Origin: Lachnospiraceae bacterium
GTDB lineage: Bacteria; Bacillota; Clostridia; Lachnospirales; Lachnospiraceae
Length of the DNA stretch: 64,000 nucleotides
Direction of reading: 5' to 3'
Assembly (NCBI GenBank): GCA_017399685.1
Contig: JAFQBM010000028.1
Span: 124,001-188,000 of the forward strand
In this document: positions 61,496-64,000 of the stretch, piece after piece
How the letters are laid out: each line of letters opens with the position of its first letter
Position numbering within the stretch: the stretch's first letter is position 1
Position numbers and translations under genes: made by a program
The notes under the pieces: model-generated
What the model saw: only the letters and a program-made list of their open reading frames with translations
The model's database searches: none
Told to the model about the DNA's origin: nothing

Positions 61496-63265
61496 TTATG
61501 GATTTAAAACCAGATTTAGTCTTAAAATCTCTTTCTTTTGTTGAATCAACTGCTGACATCTGTTCCAGTCTTCTGTATTGGCAAGTTCATGTTCAATACT
61601 GCTTAACTTTACTTTTCTTACGATATCCGTAAGAGCTTTGTCATTGTCCTTGGCCTCCGGCTCAAGTTTTAAAGTTGTCTGGAAAATATCCGCAGCTTTT
61701 CTTTGTTCTTCAATCTGGGTATATTGATTTAAAATAGCCGCCGGATTTACTTCTGATTTTTCATCATATTGTGAAAATAAATTCTGTGCCAGATGATAAA
61801 AAAACGGCTCTAAAAAATCCTCCGGACTAATCAAATCCTTTAATTTATTAAATAACACCGGCTGATTAATGTACCAGGTTAATAATAATTTATAAGCATC
61901 TTCTGACTTATCGGCTTTTTGGTTTGCCCTTTCCTCCGCCTGAACCTCTTTTATTTGATTTTGTATTTCTTCTCTTTGAACCACTTGTCCATAAGAATTC
62001 ACCAGATTTTCTAAATCCTTCTCCGGTAATTCATATTGTCCGGATACTGCCTGTATATAACTTCTTCGCTCTAAAGGTTCCGGTATGGTGGCTAATTTCT
62101 TAGCAACAGCATGATAAAAGGCAGTTTTATTCTCCGGGTCCGTAAAATCGTACTTTTCTGCTAAAACCCTTACTTCAAACATCATACTGCTTTCTGCTTT
62201 TTTGATTCGCTGTTCAAATTCTTCTGGTCCTAAATTCTTCATAAATTCATCGGGGTCTTTATATGGCCGCATATTGATAATTCTTGCCTTAATCCCAACT
62301 TCTTTTAAAATCGGAATCGCTCTTAAAGCTGCTTTCACACCTGCTCCATCACTGTCGTAAGCAAGATATACCTGCTCCGTATAACGTTTTAACAGCATTG
62401 CCTGTCTTACACTAAAGGCAGTACCTAAAGATGCCACAGCATTGTCAAAACCATACTGGTGCATGGAAATCACATCCATGTATCCCTCGCACAGAATATA
62501 TCCTTCCCTACGGGAACTCTTCGCCACATACATTCCGTATAAATTTCTGCTTTTGTCAAATATTTTTGTTTCAGCAGAATTCAAATATTTGGGTTCACCA
62601 TCTCCTAATACTCTTCCTCCAAAACCAATTACTTTTCCCTGTAAATCCAGAATCGGAAACATAACACGGTTCCAGAATTTATCCATACCGCCCTTTTCAT
62701 TGATGGTAACCAAGGCAGAATCCTTCAATAAATCGTCTTTATATCCTTTTTTCTTTAAATATAAATATAAATCATTATTATAAACATCGGAATATCCCAA
62801 ACCAAACTTCTTAATGGTTTCTTCTGATAAACCACGTTGTTCAAAATAAGCTCTGGCTGTATCTCCTCTCTGGCTTTTTAATAAAAGATAAAAATAATTG
62901 GCAGCTTCTTTATTTAATTCTTTTAATGCAAATTTATAATCTGCCTCTTTTTTTTCTTTCTCGGATAATTCTCTCGCAGGCAACGGTAAGTGAACTTTTT
63001 CTGCCAGATATTCAATGGCCTCTGGAAAAGAATAACTCTCATATTCCATTAAAAAAGTAAAAACATTGCCTCCAACACCACAACCAAAGCAATGATACAT
63101 CTGCTTTTCTTTATTTACGGAAAAAGATGGAGTTTTTTCATGATGAAATGGACAACATCCCATCCAATTACTCCCCTTTTTTTTCAAAGAAACATATCCT
63201 GAAATAATATCTACAATATCATTTTCAGAACGTACCTGTTCTACAAATTCATCGGAATAAAACAC
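61496..63265 (-). CDS. dnaG: DNA primase DnaG (GTG start)
   Basis: Synthesises RNA primers in replication. The 589-residue protein has an N-terminal CHC2 zinc finger (CCPFHHEKTPSF then YHCFGCGVGG), a Toprim core with LCEGYMDVISMHQYGFDNAVA, and a C-terminal DnaB-binding part. The start is GTG after GAGGTGATGGA. Located between dgt and rpoD. Confidence 0.96.
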   Translation of the reverse strand: MFYSDEFVEQVRSENDIVDIISGYVSLKKKGSNWMGCCPFHHEKTPSFSVNKEKQMYHCFGCGVGGNVFTFLMEYESYSFPEAIEYLAEKVHLPLPARELSEKEKKEADYKFALKELNKEAANYFYLLLKSQRGDTARAYFEQRGLSEETIKKFGLGYSDVYNNDLYLYLKKKGYKDDLLKDSALVTINEKGGMDKFWNRVMFPILDLQGKVIGFGGRVLGDGEPKYLNSAETKIFDKSRNLYGMYVAKSSRREGYILCEGYMDVISMHQYGFDNAVASLGTAFSVRQAMLLKRYTEQVYLAYDSDGAGVKAALRAIPILKEVGIKARIINMRPYKDPDEFMKNLGPEEFEQRIKKAESSMMFEVRVLAEKYDFTDPENKTAFYHAVAKKLATIPEPLERRSYIQAVSGQYELPEKDLENLVNSYGQVVQREEIQNQIKEVQAEERANQKADKSEDAYKLLLTWYINQPVLFNKLKDLISPEDFLEPFFYHLAQNLFSQYDEKSEVNPAAILNQYTQIEEQRKAADIFQTTLKLEPEAKDNDKALTDIVRKVKLSSIEHELANTEDWNRCQQLIQQKKEILRLNLVLNP

Positions 63266-63379
63266 TCCATCACCTCATTTCTACTGTTCATGTTCCGAAA
63301 CAAGCTACTCTTTCAATATGAAAAGGTAACATTGTTCATGCTAAAACTTTTCTTAAAGTTTCTCTATCATAATCACTCA

Positions 63380-64000
63380 TTATTTCCATGATTTCGGCTC
63401 AAAAATGCTTCGAAATACAGAAATAGCATAATTATCTGTCATTCCTGCTATATAGTCACAAACAACCTGTTCTTCTCGTTCTCCTTCTACTAGCATCTCC
63501 TGATACTCTTTGGGTAACTCATTTAAATGTTGGAAATAATATTGATATAGCATAGTAACCAGTTCTATGGCTTTTCCCTCTTCTCCTTTGGCTAAAGGAC
63601 TGGTATACACATTAGAAAACATATACTTTCTTATACCTACCATAGCATTGGAAACATGCTCTGACATCACAATATCATTTTTTTCATAGGAATTATTTAT
63701 AATATCTGAAATCATGGTATTTAACCTGGATTTCGTTGTATTTCCCAAAATTTCTTTATATTCTTTTGGAATATCTTCCTCACAGATAATTCTTCCACGA
63801 ATCGCATCATCAATATCATGATTGATATATGCTATTTTATCGCTTAAACGCACTACTTTTCCTTCCAGAGTAGAAGGCATGGATTTTGTCTGGTGATTTT
63901 TAATTCCATCCAGCACTTCCAAACATAGGTTTAAACCTTTTCCTTTTTGTTCTAATCTTTCCACTACTCGAATGCTTTGTTTACTATGCTCAAATCCAAT
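63380..64000 (-). CDS. dgt: dGTPase-like HD hydrolase (5' end beyond window)
   Basis: The frame continues upstream past position 64000, where the visible start reads IGFEHSKQSIRVVERLEQ, the interior of the deoxyguanosinetriphosphate triphosphohydrolase family; about 206 codons are visible and the N-terminal HD motif lies outside. VVRLSDKIAYINHDIDDAIR holds the second HD-domain Asp. Homologues are about 330-350 residues, so roughly a third is missing at the window edge, not by mutation. dgt-dnaG-rpoD is a common clostridial order. Confidence 0.9.
   Translation of the reverse strand: MGFEHSKQSIRVVERLEQKGKGLNLCLEVLDGIKNHQTKSMPSTLEGKVVRLSDKIAYINHDIDDAIRGRIICEEDIPKEYKEILGNTTKSRLNTMISDIINNSYEKNDIVMSEHVSNAMVGIRKYMFSNVYTSPLAKGEEGKAIELVTMLYQYYFQHLNELPKEYQEMLVEGEREEQVVCDYIAGMTDNYAISVFRSIFEPKSWK

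Noticed and set aside
63380..64000. dgt looked like a truncated gene
   Set aside because: The frame is open past the window end with conserved residues up to the last base, so the window edge causes the cut.
1..64000. tRNA, rRNA, prophage or conjugative elements
   Set aside because: None was recognised by eye in any intergenic region; the only RNA genes supported are rnpB and the preQ1 riboswitch.

Overview
The window is a 64-kb stretch of AT-rich chromosome from a motile, anaerobic, Gram-positive bacterium, most probably of the family Lachnospiraceae (class Clostridia). This rests on a fla/che operon directly downstream of codY, a six-subunit Rnf complex, a two-domain FliY, a YlmC/YmxH protein beside nrdR, a dgt-dnaG-rpoD block and a class A RNase P RNA. 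I do not name a species. Every gene I support is on the minus strand except one AP2-like gene at 41161-41964, so the map reads from high to low coordinates. Many listed starts are shorter than the longest open frame, because a ribosome binding site clearly selects an internal start; TTG starts recur at tightly packed junctions.

Layout in order of transcription. (1) 64000-56980: housekeeping block of dgt (cut by the window end), dnaG, rpoD, trmK, a Nif3-like gene and a uridine-kinase-like gene. (2) 56914-56424: rnpB with a clear promoter and terminator. (3) 56283-42117: an envelope-stress-like cluster in which a two-component system leads into an 808-residue membrane protein, an ABC ATPase and an ABC-2 permease, followed by a coiled-coil/low-complexity membrane protein, a MoxR ATPase, a DUF58 protein and two large membrane VWA proteins. 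(4) 41964-38165: the lone plus-strand AP2-like gene, a SleB-like hydrolase divergent from it, and thrC. (5) 38100-30150: an orphan prepilin-type peptidase, a small HD-domain alarmone-hydrolase-like protein, a preQ1 riboswitch feeding queD-queE-folE-queC-topB, a hexapeptide-repeat protein, a membrane-anchored Mrr-like protein, a NusG-domain-II protein and a Gx transporter. (6) 30135-25080: rnfC-D/G-E-A-B with RnfD and RnfG fused in one protein. (7) 25016-18290: ylmC, nrdR, a small-molecule phosphotransferase, comM, dprA and topA. (8) 18143-1: codY and then the fla/che operon flgB-flgC-fliE-fliF-fliG-fliH-fliI-fliJ-motE-like-fliK-flgD-orf-flgE-flbD-motA-motB-fliL-fliM-fliY-cheY-fliO-fliP, which continues past position 1.

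Functionally, region 8 builds the flagellar basal body, export apparatus, hook, stator and switch; cheY beside a FliY that keeps both CheC-type phosphatase motifs suggests local control of CheY-P. Region 6 couples ferredoxin oxidation to NAD+ reduction and ion pumping. Region 5 makes the queuosine precursor under riboswitch control. Region 3 is the least understood and has the architecture of a signal-responsive membrane and MoxR/VWA assembly. No tRNA, rRNA, IS element, prophage, CRISPR array or integration site was seen.
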